Shown: piece after piece, positions 1 to 11,836 of the stretch
Layout: each line of letters starts with the position of its first letter
How positions within the stretch are numbered: the stretch's first letter is position 1
Origin: Branchiostoma floridae
Lineage: Eukaryota > Chordata > Leptocardii > Amphioxiformes > Branchiostomatidae
Assembly: GCF_000003815.2 (NCBI RefSeq)
Contig: NC_049984.1
Coordinates: forward strand, 12,645,186 to 12,705,185
DNA length: 60,000 nucleotides
Direction: 5' to 3'
Program-made: the position numbers and the translations under genes
Notes under the pieces: model-generated
The model's database searches: none
Seen by the model: only the letters and a program-made list of their open reading frames with translations
What the model was told of the DNA's origin: nothing

Positions 1-673
1 TCCTGTTCGGCTTATCCACAGCAGTCTCTACTGGCTTCTTCTTGGTTTTCTTCTTACACCAGAACAGGTAGATCAGTACAATCAGGGTGACAAGAAGCAT
101 TCCTGCGAGGAAGGCTGCGGCGTTTGTGCCGATCAGAATGGCCATGGAGACACGGTTTCCCAGGATCCCGAAGCCCTGTGTGGCGCCCTCTGCGGTCGAG
201 GTTGTCCCCCTCATTGTGCCAGAAGACGTTGATGCTGTGTTGCTAATGGTAGAAGAGTGAGGGTTTGTGGACACAGTGACGGTGAGGTTGAATGATCTGG
301 TGGCATTCCCACCGCCATTTCCTGCCCAGCAAACGTATTGGCCAGCATCTTTCCTTGACACATTGAATATCTCCAGAGTTCCTTCTTTTGAGGGGAAGCG
401 TCTTCCGTCCCCGGTCTGTTTGATTGGCTTTCCTCCTGGACCCAACCATTCCACATCTGGGATGGGGAACCCAGACACGTCACAGTTGAAGAAGGCTGGA
501 TCTCCCTCACTTAGGTAGAGGTCTTTGGAAGAGCTCACTATTCTTGGGGGGATGCAGGACAAATTCTTGATAGGAACTTCAGCAAGGGACAGCTCTGTCC
601 GCTTGAAATTTGCTGGGGTGGAGCACTTCATGTACAGGACAGTGGAGAAGAAGAAGTTCTTGAACTGAGCCCA
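1..673 (-). CDS. LRR-Ig receptor, fourth coding exon (LRRCT end, Ig, stalk, TM, tail start)
   Basis: The acceptor is GTTATCTTACAG|TGG, and the frame is open for all 224 codons to the window edge. It completes the LRRCT (Cys452, Cys475). It then encodes an Ig domain with a first Cys after DPAFFNC, a Trp in VEWLGPGG and a second Cys in DAGQYVCWAGNGGGNAT, followed by NLT and NAT sequons. A Thr/Ser-rich juxtamembrane stalk leads to a hydrophobic helix with AFLAGMLLVTLIVLIYLF and then WCKKKTKKK, which fixes the type I orientation. The tail continues beyond base 1, so signalling motifs cannot be judged. Confidence 0.92.
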
Positions 674-3600
674 CTGTAAGATAACAAACACACTGTCAGG
701 TTCAATGGATTTTGCACAATCATTTTCATTTTAGAGGTGATGGAAAATCATACTGATGTAGAGATTCAGTGTCATAATTACCAGGTTTGAAGTAAACATG
801 CAACGGTGAGAGACTCTGTAACATGTCATGCTACATGTACTATGGATTCTTACCCGGATTAGCCAGTGTAGTCGGCAGTCACATGACCAAGGATTGTTGT
901 ACAGGTCCAGCAGCTCCAGGCTCCGTAGGGGCATGAAGAGGTTCCTGGGTAATGTCTTCAGCTGGTTGTTCTCTAGGGACAGGTGCTGTAGTGATGATAA
1001 CCCTGGAACACAAGTTAGGGATATTGTAGGGAGCTTGTAGTGGGGCAACTCTGGCTGTATCTCTTTATGCAGTCAAACAAATAAGATAAGTCATAATGGC
1101 AGTCTGTAGTAACATTCTGTCAACATTAGCCATGAAAGACTCCTTTGTCATATTCATGTTGTCAAGATTGTGGGGAAGCAATTTAGAGCTTGTATTCAGT
1201 GTCAGTGGTGTCTGAAGAAAGGGTTGCATTAAATGTAAAACAACCCAACACGCTTATCCAGAAGAGTTGATGGGTGACCCAGTGTGCTTGGCTGAAAATG
1301 GAAGTCATAGCTAAGCTTGACTACACTGCAAGCTTTTTTAAAAAGAAAAAGATTTATGCATGGCTTCAAGCATTGTGCATTGAGTTTGGCCTGCTTATTT
1401 ACCTTTTTTAAAATGCTGTCAATGAATCAAAATCTCTGAAAAGCCAAGGTAAGGTTGCACCAACAGCAATCCTAAACTCAGACCATATTCTTTTATAACA
1501 TTTGTAAAAAAAAAAAACAAGGCAAGAACAACTTCTGACTGAGGTCACAAGCGTGACAGAAGTTATAAAAGACTTGGCAGGATGACAAGGATTGATACTA
1601 TCTCCCCTGCACTGTTGCTGATCTGCCGGACCCCCCGTACAGCAAAGTGTTGCCCAAGTAAAATAGATGGCAGTGACTCAGGGTCGACTTAAAGCCCAAA
1701 TAATTTGTAGGAAAGGAAATTGGAAGACTTTTATCTGGCAGTAGATCAAAGCGAAATCGTCCCTCTGCCTCCATCAGAAGTGAAAGTAGGGGTTCCGCAC
1801 TTAAGCTAAATGTACGACATGCCTCCCGGACTAAGTGAAAGCAAATTGGGTTCCAAAACGATCAATAGGGGGAAGTTGTTACTACCTGCACCGTGGAAAA
1901 TCAACATGCCGGGCAAATTTGTGATCCCTATTCCTGTGGAATTAGCATTATTGACCAGACAGGTGACCCGACGATCAAAGGTCTGTACTTCTGAAGTCTG
2001 CTTCCCGTCGGGTCTTGTGGAATTAAAAAGATGATAAATGAAGTTTGAACGAGTACAGAATCCGAAACCGTAAATCAATAAGTTGTGGGCTTTTGATGTA
2101 GGCAGTCGCATGTGAAGATAAGAAGACTGCTGCATTTCAGGAGCTGTATAAAAGTGCCGAGTGTTGAAACATGTTGTTTGTGGGGCCAGGAGGGGTTTTA
2201 GGGATTTTTAGGCCATATTGGCTTGATCATCTTTCGTTGTTCCAAAAAAAGTTTACAACCATCTGTATATCATACAAAGAAGCTGGGGAAATCAGCAAAT
2301 ATTTGCTAGAAATTGAACACGAAAGGTAATAAAATGGAATCCGATACTAATGAGTGAAGTTTTCAAAAGTCAAAGGAAATGTGAAACTGAAAGGACAAAA
2401 ATACACAAACACACAGTCACACACACTCAACATTCTGACATACAGAAGCAATGGTCTCATGGAAGTGCATCGCTATGTTATGAAAATGAATAATTGATAA
2501 GAGGCTATTGCACTAAGGTGTGTTAGTTAGGAGCTGCTAATGCTGGGAAAACATGGTTAAGGCTTCCAGATCAATGCAAATGCAGGATGTACTTAGCATG
2601 TACAGTCACTAACAGAAGCCAGTAGAGGAGTCAAAGAAGGTCGAAGGCAGGAAAAATCAACCAAATATTGAGGAAGGAGCCTTGCTCCAACGAGAGGTAT
2701 TATTTTCAGTTCTGTATGTTTTGTGTTCACAGCAGAATTGGGGATCTTTTCGATGGATTTGTATGAATTTTAATTCACGGACAGTTATTGAGTTTAAGGA
2801 AATATGGTGATTTTAGGCCCCCCAGCAGTATATTAAGGTATTGTAGTATTTTACCGGCTACAGCCCCTTCCTGAAAATAATACTATAGTCCATGACCAGT
2901 TGGTCAGTAGACTGCCAGAGAAGTGACCCTTATGGAATGGAAATAGCTAGGATTGATTAGGGGAAGAAGGGAGGCGGAGGATAACTAACATGTCTTATGG
3001 CTAGTTATGTGCTGTAGGACTCCGATTGTAAAGCACTCTGTAGAGCAAAATGTTCTTAGCACCAAACACCTGTAGTATGATTTTTCCAACACTGGTACTA
3101 GTACAGAACAGGTGTATTAGGGTCAGCTGTATCTCACCTGCGAAGGCGTTGGGTTCTATAGAGCTGAGGTTGATGTTGCTGAGACGCAGGTGTGTCAGGT
3201 CGGTCATGGTGCTGAAGGCTTCAGGCGGCAGGGTGGTGATGTTGTTCCAGGACAGGTCCAACACGTGCATGGTCCCCAGGTGGCGCAGGATGGGCACACG
3301 CGCCAGCGAGCAGTTACTGCGGATTCATACAAACTGGGTTAGACTATGTTCAAAACTAGACTCGATTTCCTCAGGCAGGTGAGGTTAGCCTGTTGACGAC
3401 TGTAACAATAATGTGTATAAACATCACTCAACCAAAACAGGGGCCAATACAGACTACCGGGCACCTTTGACCCATTTGCTGCAGCTGACATCACCCTTCC
3501 ATTCAGGTCATGTGACATGGGCTTCAAGTCCTTTCAAATTGAGAAGGATAAGAGGAGTGATCGAAAGCTTGTCAGTAAGCGCTTTACTTTGTGTGCGGAA

Positions 3601-4872
3601 ACATATTCAAATGAAAGTTCATCTGTGATGGCAATTGACATTTTGTATGCCATTTCCATATAAAATTAAGCTCTTACCATGGAGCTATGGACTTACTTGT
3701 TTAAGGCCTACTTCTAGAAGTAGATTGGAAGGCCCCCATTTTTGGCTATATCCAATCCCAATATTGGGAAACTGTAGACCCAAGATGAAACTTTGTAAAT
3801 GTATAGAGAGAATATTTTTGCACTGACACATACATGCATGTATAATACATACGTACAAAATCAAAAGCTTCAAACAATGTTGGAATAGGTTGTACCTGAT
3901 GTTAAGGTTGGTTAGGTTTTCCAGAGGCAGCAGTGCACGTTTGGATAGGCGCCCAATGTTCGCCAGGTCCAGCTCAAGGATGGTCGGTGCGGCCCTCAGG
4001 GAGCTCAGGTCTGACATGTTGAGGGGGTTTCCAGCGAGGCGTAAAATCTCTATCGTCTTCGCTAGTCCGATAGCCTGTCCTGGAACCACCGTGATGAGGT
4101 TATTTTTTAGCGTCAATTCGCGGAGAGAGTCCAGGTTACGGAACGCCTTGGAGGAGACATATCCGATTCGGTTACTGTCGAGGTACAAGCGGTCTAGTTT
4201 GCCCAGACCGCTAAAACCATCATCGTTCAGTGCCAGAATCTTGTTATTCTGTAGGTTGAGTTCACGTAGCTGCCCCAGGCTCTGGAGACATTCTGCTGGT
4301 ACAATTTCAAGCTGGTTGCTGGAGAGGTCGAGTATTTCCAAACTGTCCAGACCCTTCATGGCGCTGCCAAAGATGAAGACTATCTCGTTCCTGTCAAGTT
4401 TTAAGACTCTCAGACTGGAGAGATCGCGGAAGGCCTGACCATTCAGGGCAATGATCGAGTTGTTGCTAAGCAACAGCCTCTCCAAGTTCCGTAGTCCTAC
4501 AAGTGATTTTCGAGGGATGACGACGAGTTCATTGTCCGACAGGATCAGCTCCTGCAGGATGGGCAAGCCGGCGTACGCCTGTGGCGCGAGGTTGGAGATG
4601 TGGTTCCCTCGGAGGTTTAGACTCTCTAGTAGTGGCAGGTTGGTGAACTGGTCCTTCAGGATGGAGGAGAGGTTGTATCTGAACAGATACAAGGACTCCG
4701 TGCTGATGGGGAAGCTCTTGGGCAGTGGCCGCATGTTCCCCTCGGTGCAGTACACGCCTCCCGAGATGCAGCGGCACCCCTCAGGGCAGGATGCACCTGC
4801 AGTCATCAGTAGGCTTACCAGGACTGCAGAGACCAGGGTCGTGCTGTATAAGGTGGCCATTTTCATCAACAT
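1..4872 (-). CDS. LRR-Ig type I transmembrane receptor (3'-partial, four coding exons)
   Basis: The joined exons (4872-3896, 3316-3138, 1002-854, 673-1) give 659 residues before the window ends. In order they encode a signal peptide (about 1-28), an LRRNT with Cys29/33/35/42, about 15 leucine-rich repeats (about 57-420), an LRRCT with Cys426/428/452/475, one C2-type Ig domain (Cys499, Trp511, DAGQYVC ending at Cys550), a Ser/Thr-rich stalk (about 570-600), a transmembrane helix (about 613-640) and a Lys-rich stop-transfer start of the tail. All three introns have GT-AG borders and compatible phases (2, 1, 0). The likely role is cell-surface adhesion or signalling with an extracellular LRR-Ig ectodomain. 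LINGO, LRIG and LRRN proteins have related architectures; 15 LRRs recall LRIG, while the single Ig and the LRR/Ig wording recall LINGO. No specific orthologue is claimed. Lancelets are known for expanded LRR-Ig families. The cytoplasmic tail and stop codon lie outside the window. Confidence 0.93.
854..1002 (-). CDS. LRR-Ig receptor, third coding exon (LRR 15 and start of LRRCT)
   Basis: A 149-bp exon with acceptor TGTGTTCCAG|GG and donor ATCCGG|GTAAGA. It completes Gly386 and encodes residues 387-435: repeat 15 (LQHLSLENNQLKTLP) and the LRRCT opening NPWSCDCRLHWLIR. The NPWxCDC motif is diagnostic for the LRR C-terminal flanking domain. It ends in phase 0, and the next exon opens with Trp436 of the same cap domain. 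Confidence 0.92.
1003..3137. other. Introns of the LRR-Ig gene and GC-poor intronic sequence
   Basis: This is the roughly 2.1-kb intron between coding exons 2 and 3 of the receptor gene. Short ORFs lie near 1806-2135 on both strands, without splice sites or domain-like content, and are taken as chance. There is a short CA-rich patch near 2400-2440. No inserted element is recognised. Confidence 0.7.
3138..3316 (-). CDS. LRR-Ig receptor, second coding exon (LRRs 12-14)
   Basis: A 179-bp exon with acceptor ATCCGCAG|T and donor TTCGCAG|GTGAGA. It supplies the third base of Ser326 and residues 327-385, covering the rest of repeat 12 (NCSLARVPILRHL), repeat 13 (MHVLDLSWNNITTLPPEAF) and most of repeat 14, and it ends with one base of Gly386. 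Its phases fit both neighbouring exons exactly. The intron before it is 579 bp and the one after it about 2.1 kb. Confidence 0.9.
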
Positions 4873-4935
4873 CCACTTGTAGATGTCCCAGTTTCTTCAA
4901 TCGTAGAACGTTCACTCTTTAGTTGTTACCTGTAC
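3896..4935 (-). CDS. LRR-Ig receptor, first coding exon (5' UTR, signal peptide, LRRNT, LRRs 1-12)
   Basis: The exon is bounded by an acceptor reading TTTATGTTTCAG just above 4935 and a donor ATCAG|GTACAA at 3896. The first 63 bases are untranslated. Translation most simply starts at the ATG ending at 4872; a second in-frame ATG (residue 5) would also leave the hydrophobic signal sequence intact. It carries the LRRNT and repeats with the LxxLxLxxNxI pattern at a regular 24-residue spacing. The exon ends after Ile325 with two bases of the next codon (AG|T, Ser). N-glycosylation sequons are seen at NLS, NNS, NMS and NLT positions. The reading frame runs on 211 bases past the donor into the intron, without LRR character. 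Confidence 0.93.
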
Positions 4936-7787
4936 CTGAAACATAAACCACAAGAATGTATCTGATGGCTTTAAGAACACTAACAGCAAAGCACATGAAC
5001 TTCAAAGCTTCTTACATTTTGTATCAATGTCATTTGAGTATAAACTGTGACTTTTTCCCCCTGTGCATGTTTGGTAAGCTGATTTATATTACGTGAAACG
5101 GTAGAAATTGATTAAGCTCAATTTGTACATAAACAACAGTCTCCCTCAAGGCTTAATTTAGGCTATGATGGAACTATTGGTTGTGTCCTAAATGACTTCT
5201 TAAGTTTCAGCCTTTGCTTTACAACATGCCTTCTACTCAGGAGCAGAAGGTGACTTCTTCCTCCATGATATATGCATGTACCGATTAGTCACCAGTGTCG
5301 AGAGCTTCAAAGGTAAAGGCAGTTGACATTTAGGTTAGGCGACATCAGCTATCGCACAATGGGAGACTCCCAGTCCTCCCATCTAGTATGCAAGGAAAGT
5401 CACTTGTTTCGGGTTGTGAAGTGTACCTGTAATTTCCGGGGACTGATTGGGGCCCGCTATCTCGCCTCGGCAGCTGCATACGTACGCTACATTACCAAAC
5501 CATCTCTCGCCACTAGTCGCTATATGGTGATGAACGCTCCTTGGTTGGCTAGGTTTAAATTGCAAATTGATGCTTCATAAATAATTGTGTCGGACCCTGG
5601 CCTGTTTTCTTGCGGCTAATGAATCTAGGATTACAGCTGGTTGGATAGGAATCACTGCGGGTGCAATCAAAGCCCCCGCCTGTAACAGTTGTCTGGTCCC
5701 ATCCATCCAACACTAATCCTGATTGAAACTTCTTTTTGCTTCAGGTCAGACATCAAAATGGCATTTATAGTACAGTAAACAGAAGTACCTCACAATGTGA
5801 TTCTCAGAGTCGTACTACAAAAAGTCTGGTTACTGTTGATTCCTTAGGTCATTCTCACGGCAATTTGAGGCTAATACTATTATAAATGGATTAACTTTTG
5901 TTGTGGTTTTATTTTGCGATAGTACTAGAAGAGGTAAAAGGAGATTTCTGCGGGTTTTGAAGTTTGTGGTTGGAACGGTTCTGTAGTACAGTAGAATTAC
6001 AAAGCACATTGTTCTAGCAATGTTATGATTTTGCACAAAGAGGTAACTGAAAAAAAACTGAGAAGAAAATCGCTACCTGCACATTTCGTAGTTTGCAGTA
6101 GGTCTAACAAAGAAATCTAATGTGACCCACAGACATGAACTTGAGTTTGATTCTTAGATACCTCTTGTAGAATTTCAAAATATGTAAAACAGTTTTGGTC
6201 TGCAGATGGCATTTCATCAATCTCACGTGTCAGCTCAACATCAATATTTTTCATGTATGTTCCAATAATAAACGAGGCAGAAAGCTGTAAAATGAATCTT
6301 TTAACAGCTAGGTAACATCCCTTTGAGTCATTACACAATTAAAATTTACATTTTAACAGGTGGCTCAGCGCCCATGGTATCATCTGGGATGTAAATGAGC
6401 CTGCTTGAGCCTGATGCCGGGTCATTATGCTTTAAATTTACCTTCTCACAGGCATTTGACCAAGTGTGGTCAACGAGGCAGAAACACACAGTCAGGCATG
6501 ATATGCCAACTTGTCCTCTCATTATCGTTGGTGTTTCATATTGACATTGTTGTTTTGACTCCCTCCATTGGGATGTATTTTCTGTACATGTGACAGATGT
6601 TACCATACTGGTTAATGTACTATGGTGGTCTACAGGGTATAGACATTAGATCCCATCAGTATTACAGTATTTTTACCTCTATATGAAAAAGATAATTGTA
6701 ATCAGGGGATGTGTTTGTTTGTGTGTCCTGGCGTATGTCTGCAGTGGGGCTTCCTGCCAAGATATAACACAGAAATAGCCTTAGGATGTTTGCAGAATTG
6801 GATCTGCTCCAATGTTGTACTTGTAGACAGGCAGAAATTGGTGACTCTTATACCCACACATTTCTCCGTGTAAGGGATACACATTTAGAGATTGCTTGTT
6901 ATGGCACTATATTGTAGCTGGTGGATTTAGGCTTGTTTTGTTTTGTTTGATTTCAATTTTCCTGAAACTATGTCTACATACATGTAGTAACAATATGCTC
7001 GAGTATTTCAAACAGATAGGTACCAAGATATACTGTACACCACAATGTAATTTAGCTATACCTGCTTATCTGTAGTACGGAGTAGAGTTACAAGGGATAT
7101 GCCCCACCAAACAAATAAAACCTCATATCATCCTTGTCTGATAAATGACCCTATATATATTATATATCAGATAAATGGTAGCTATAATTATAGCAGCTAT
7201 AATTAACAGGACTTTCAAAGCCTCCTGTGGTTATATGTATAACCCTTCAAAAATCAATGTTTGTCATGACTTCTTTATAACAAATGATACTCTAACCTGC
7301 TCCATCACTTTGTGACAATGATAAGCCATTTACTGCATATCTAACATATTGTTTGGATGAGTTGATATACTTAAGAGTACAGGTATGTAAATAGACAGAC
7401 CACATCAATTCATCATACCTTTCAGCTCCCCCACTAATACATCACTGCCACACTACTAGTAAATCACATGCAAATATGCAGTACAAGTTCAGTTTTGCAT
7501 TTACATGAATACTTTGCATTTTACTCTCATCAATCTTATGAGTACATGATATTTTTTGTGTATCGGTGTCACATAGCTTCCTGCATTACACAGACATATG
7601 AACAATGTAAGATAGTATTCCCAGTAACTAAATTGCCTCATGCTTCTTTATTACTGCACAAAAGCCAGCTATGTAGCTTCCCAGGGGCAGGCTTAAGTTG
7701 GCTTTCACCAAGGTCTTGTTTATTCCAGGGATATGTACGAGTGCCAGTAATGTAGTGCTCTGGCGCCCCGTGCATTGATCATTTTTG
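4936..7787. other. Upstream flank or 5' intron of the LRR-Ig gene; mostly featureless
   Basis: The acceptor at 4936-4947 shows that at least one non-coding leader exon of the receptor gene must lie at higher coordinates, but its donor could not be fixed. The block at about 5320-5710 is more GC-rich and CpG-containing than its surroundings and could hold a promoter or leader exon; this is inference only. Around 7145-7205 there is an AT-rich palindromic patch. The end of this stretch forms the proposed 3' UTR of the unrecognised minus-strand gene ending at 7788. Confidence 0.4.
7647..7724 (-). terminator. Candidate poly(A) signals for the unrecognised minus-strand gene
   Basis: Two AATAAA hexamers on the minus strand (plus-strand TTTATT at 7719-7724 and 7647-7652) lie about 64 and 136 bases past the proposed stop codon at 7788-7790. 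AATAAA is common in AT-rich DNA, so this supports the terminal exon only weakly. Confidence 0.25.
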
Positions 7788-7975
7788 TCATGTCCCCCTA
7801 GCTACAGTGCTATTTAATGGGCTCTCCTGGGAGGGGTTGGAGTTTTTAAGTGTCTGCAAAAAGTCCCGTAGAGTTTGGTAGTATCGATCGTAGGAAATTT
7901 TGTGACAGTTGTGTAAGAGATGGCCTGCAAATATCAAAGTTAACAGCACCGTAGAGGCCTGGGAGTGTGTCACCC
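7788..7975 (-). CDS. Candidate terminal exon of an unrecognised membrane protein gene
   Basis: The acceptor reads CTCTGTGTGCAG|GG, and an open frame of 61 codons ends in TGA. The first two bases complete a Gly codon from the exon at 11738-11836, whose donor leaves one base, so the phases agree. The peptide begins VTHSQASTVLLTLIFAGHLL, a short hydrophobic stretch, followed by a polar Tyr- and Asn-containing tail (HKISYDRYYQTLRDFLQTL) ending in ARGT. I do not recognise the family. It could still be a chance ORF, since no homology is visible. Confidence 0.33.
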
Positions 7976-9105
7976 CTGCACACAGAGATCCAACTTTGTG
8001 TCTGTTATTCACTGTCGGGGAAAATAATTTGCTCTCTGGGGACATGAGTCCAAACGTTCGAGTGTGGCTGCGGGTGTTTCAGTTAGAAAATTGGGACTCG
8101 AAAATTGGCTGTTAGGGAGAGATTTGAATCTCTGACTGTTCATCCTTGGTTAGCTTCCACAACCCCAGAGGGTACTTAAGAACAGGGAATTAGCTGTCCG
8201 GAATTTATTGATTGCCTTTTCCAGTGACACACCTATAAAACCATCAAATTTCTGCTCATTTATAGGCAAGACACCTAAGATGTGCACTTCTCTCCCAGTA
8301 TAATGACTTTACGATTGAAGAGCCACATTCATACTTTTATAGATTGCATCGTTGTAATATGACTGAGGCAGTGTAGATTTTCTGCATGTCTCAAAAGGTT
8401 AATATTCTTGTATGCTCCGAGTAAATCTTCCTATTTCATTACATTTTATTGTAACATAGTCTGCAAATAGTCAGACAGTTACATGTTCAAAGTAAAAGTT
8501 GGTAGTTGAACATTTACAATCATTAAAACCTATATGAGGGGGCCTATATGTATAATATTTGCGTAGTTTACACAGAGTAGTTTTCTTAGTGCATTTGATT
8601 TTTTTGTTTCCTCAAGATGGGGTCTTGAAATTGTTTCGGCCGACATTCACAGTTTTTTATTCCACCGCATTCCAACGAGCACCATAAAACTATTTGTCTC
8701 TGTTATGCCAGAATTCGTTACCTATACCTTTGTAGACTTTTTTTTCTTACTGGTCCCGATCAAAATTTCGTGCCACATGCCACATTGTATTGTAGGTCCC
8801 TCCCTAAAAGGTTTGTCACATCTTTTCGTTACCATGCACCCAATCAGAAAGATTTGTCTCCCATTCGGAGTGACTTACACCCAATTTGTAAAGATTTGCA
8901 GCCAGTTAGCTGAACCATTACATGACATGAGGTACATTGTATGCAGTATGGCTTTTCCTTTTCCACATTAATAACAATTTGATTGTTTCAACCCTTAACA
9001 TCTTTAAGAGGCAGGGTGCAGCTGTTGGATAGTATCTATGGGCTTAACACACATTTGCATCTGTCATTTTAAATTCTCAAATCACTGCTCTTATATTTGC
9101 GTCTA

Positions 9106-9150
9106 AGAGCGTCTATATAATTCACGCTCTTCAAAGAACTCTTTGAAGAG
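9106..9150. repeat. Overlapping perfect inverted repeats (hairpins)
   Basis: CTCTTCAAAG at 9127-9136 is followed after four bases by its exact complement CTTTGAAGAG ending at 9150. Just upstream AGAGCGT (9106-9112) pairs with ACGCTCT (9124-9130), so the two stems share bases and are mutually exclusive. Function unknown; short stems like this also arise by chance. Confidence 0.5.
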
Positions 9151-9662
9151 AGTGTCAAGGACATCTAACCAGCAAATAAATGGTAAAGCTAGATCAAGTT
9201 CAATAGATACAATGTCCCACATTGTTAATACAACCATTGTAATGTAAGATCTGTTCCTTACATTACAAGCTAAGTGCCTCTGGAGGAATCAAGGCAAAGG
9301 ACAAGTGGGTGGGTGATAAATCTATTAACTAAGAAGATTGTAACGTGCATGAGTTAGGAATAGTCAGAAGTTCTATCATTCTCCGGCTGTTACACTATCT
9401 TGCCAGTGATATGAAATTGTGGCATGTAGAATTGCATATTCCTATCCTCATATCACACATCTATCAACCATCTCTGCAGCAGTGAGAAGTGAGAACTAAT
9501 GATGTCCCGTGGGCAGGCCGTGTCTCAGGCTCGTGGGGTGTGCTCAGCTATCTCCTGCTAGGCATGATATATCTGTATGCTGAAGCTGATTTTGTGGGCG
9601 CATCTTGTGGGAGATAAACCTAGTTGTGCCATCATAAACATGTATAAAGAAAGATTCTTGAA

Positions 9663-9888
9663 CAGGGCTGTCTTGAGGGCCCATCCCTCTGCCCTGGGAA
9701 ATGAATTTGCTTGTTGGGACAGGCAAAAATTTCACTCCATTAAAAAATCTGAATCTCATGTCATGAAAATGATTATCAATGTACATTGTGTTTTAAAATC
9801 TCAAAATGAAGGATTTAACAACAAAGTGTAATAAAATCGGCTACCAAACAGTGAGTGGGAAGGACAAGAATTAAAAGCTGGAGACAGA
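9663..9888 (+). mobile_element. R4 element (MITE-like), copy a
   Basis: The copy starts CAGGGCTGTCTTGAGGG and ends near AGTGAGTGGGAAGGACA...AGCTGGAGACAGA. Internal landmarks shared with the other copies are TTGGGACAGRCAAAAATTTCA, GTCATGAAAAT and CAAACAGTGAGTGGGA. The termini are inverted (CAGGGCTGTCT versus GGAGACAG(CCCTG)). It has no coding capacity. It is probably a non-autonomous DNA transposon; the superfamily is uncertain, although the CAGGG ends recall hAT elements. Confidence 0.6.
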
Positions 9889-11737
9889 TAGTATGGCTAA
9901 GCATTACAAAGGAATTTTTCCAAATCCCTATAGATATGTCAGACTTCTGGTATTCTTTCACATAATTAATGTCTAGATAGTACAGGATAAACTGATGTTA
10001 TGTATTTTTGCATAACATAACAACAAATTACAAAATCTAAATTAAAAATCAAATAGCAATGTGGTGAAAGACTATCTTGTTATTACATTTTTGTTTGAAT
10101 TTTTGTATGATTTTGATGTTGTAGATGGCTCTGGATTGCAAATTTGATTTGAATCAAGTTGCCCTGATTGCTGTTACCAGTAATTTCTGTTGGTAACGGC
10201 AAATGACTCATAATAGTCAGGTGCATGTAATTGCTATGAATTATTCTGGCAGCTTAGCTTTATCAGGTCTACCTGCTTTCATAGCAATTTCGATATCTCA
10301 CCATCAATGTTCAAAACAGTGTGACACCATCTCAACCCAACATTAAGCAAGAAGTCATTCATGACAGTTTATGAAATAGGCAGAACTTTCATTATTCACA
10401 TTGTCACTTTCGGGTCCCCAGGCCATTACTAAGTTGTTAAAATTTCATACAAAACTCCCTAATTTTGTTTTTAGCCATTTTGTGTCGGAGACCCTTTGGG
10501 AGATTGTCAAGTGTGCATAAAAGATAGGCTGTCTCTGGCTGGTTGGTGATGTAGCACCCTGGGTGCAAGGGTCAGTGTGTTCTATCATATCCACTAAGAT
10601 GCACTGGAGATTAGGGGATAGGCCTCGGGAATTTTGTTCCTGAGATTCACAGCTTTTGATCAGTGTAGTCCATCTAGTAAATAAAGATAATGTTGCATAA
10701 CTGCAAGTAAGCATATTATGGAATAAACAAAAAGTGTCAGTGTCGACTTAGGTAAAGTATGAAACAATCCTTAACAATTCCTACTCTAAGTCAAGGTTTT
10801 GCGTATTCTTAAGTCCCAAATATTGGTTAGCTGTCTGCAGCCAATATTGTGTGCATAGCTTCAGGGCATTGCCAAGTGTATACATGTAGGTGAACAGTGC
10901 AGATGCATCCCTTGGTAATCCCACCCCTGGGGAATGCTCTCATAATTCCCCTTTTTGCAACTTATGAAGCCCATTTTCACAGATACACATCAAAAGGGAT
11001 TTTGGATTGCCTCAGATAAAGAAAGTTTGAGTTGTGAAAATGAGAAATTTTGACAACCGCATTAATATCAGCAACTTAACTGTCATAAGATGCAGTGTGC
11101 TTCTCTACCTGCAGGTGCAATATTGTAAATCCAGTTAATCTCTTTAGACGCTTATACAAAGGGCCCTAATGTCATTTTCTCGGCTGTCTCCCCCATTGCC
11201 TACAGTGTAAGGGTGACTGTCAAGTGTGCAGTAAGGGATGGGAGACACACGGGGCCATTACCACCTCCATAACCACTCATTCTTTCCTGTCAAGATATTC
11301 ATTCCCCTTGGAATATGAAAAAGCTATAATGGCACTTGATTATCATAAACCAGAGAGACAATAGATGTCAGTATGTTGCAATTTTGTTTTAGTATTCTAT
11401 CACTTCAGAATTGACTCCAATTATCCAATGATTTTCATGGGGTAGAATTACCAGTGGCTATTGATGTGAATGGTGACATTTTTGTGATGGTGGAAAGGTA
11501 AAATGGTGGCTCATGAGCACTTGGCTTTCAATTGTTACGTATCTATTCTATCCATCGATGAGATAAAAAGATAGGTTAGAATCAGGAATGTGTCAGCTGT
11601 AATCAAGTTATAGTGAACAGAAATATGCCTAGTCTAAATAATAGTTGGTACAAGAATTACAATTCCAGTATCTTTTGACATATCTAGTAGTACTGGGTGT
11701 CCTGTTGTGATTGTTTTGGGATAAATGCATGTTATAC

Positions 11738-11836
11738 CTAATATCATTATAATAATGGCTAAGGAGATGACTACAAATGTTGCCCACATGACAAGACTAC
11801 AGATACATGACATCAGTGTTTCAAGCCCTGTGGAGA
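11738..11836 (-). CDS. Candidate transmembrane exon of the unrecognised minus-strand gene
   Basis: The acceptor AGGACTTTTTGTTCAG|TC and the donor ATATTAG|GTATAA enclose 99 bp, phase 1 in and phase 1 out, fitting both the exon ending at 12372 and the terminal exon at 7975. It encodes STGLETLMSCICSLVMWATF followed by VVISLAIIIMILG, a clear membrane-spanning stretch of about 25 residues with two cysteines. If the donor is not used, the frame continues 34 codons to a stop at 11634, an alternative 3' end. No family is recognised. Confidence 0.33.

Larger units (their letters stand above)
7976..11737. other. Non-coding: proposed last intron, with one R4 element and a hairpin
   Basis: If the minus-strand gene is real, this 3.8-kb stretch is its last intron. 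It contains a short-arm hairpin at 9106-9150 and one copy of dispersed family R4 (9663-9888). Otherwise it is AT-rich sequence with only short, unsupported ORFs. Confidence 0.5.

Noticed and set aside
211-510. Minus-strand ORFs of 99 and 68 codons
   Set aside because: Out-of-frame shadows of the Ig-coding exon, whose correct frame is open across 1-673 with Ig landmarks.
3890-4882. Plus-strand ORFs of 182 and 143 codons
   Set aside because: They lie exactly antisense to the LRR exon and reflect its regular repeat structure; no plus-strand signals or domain content.
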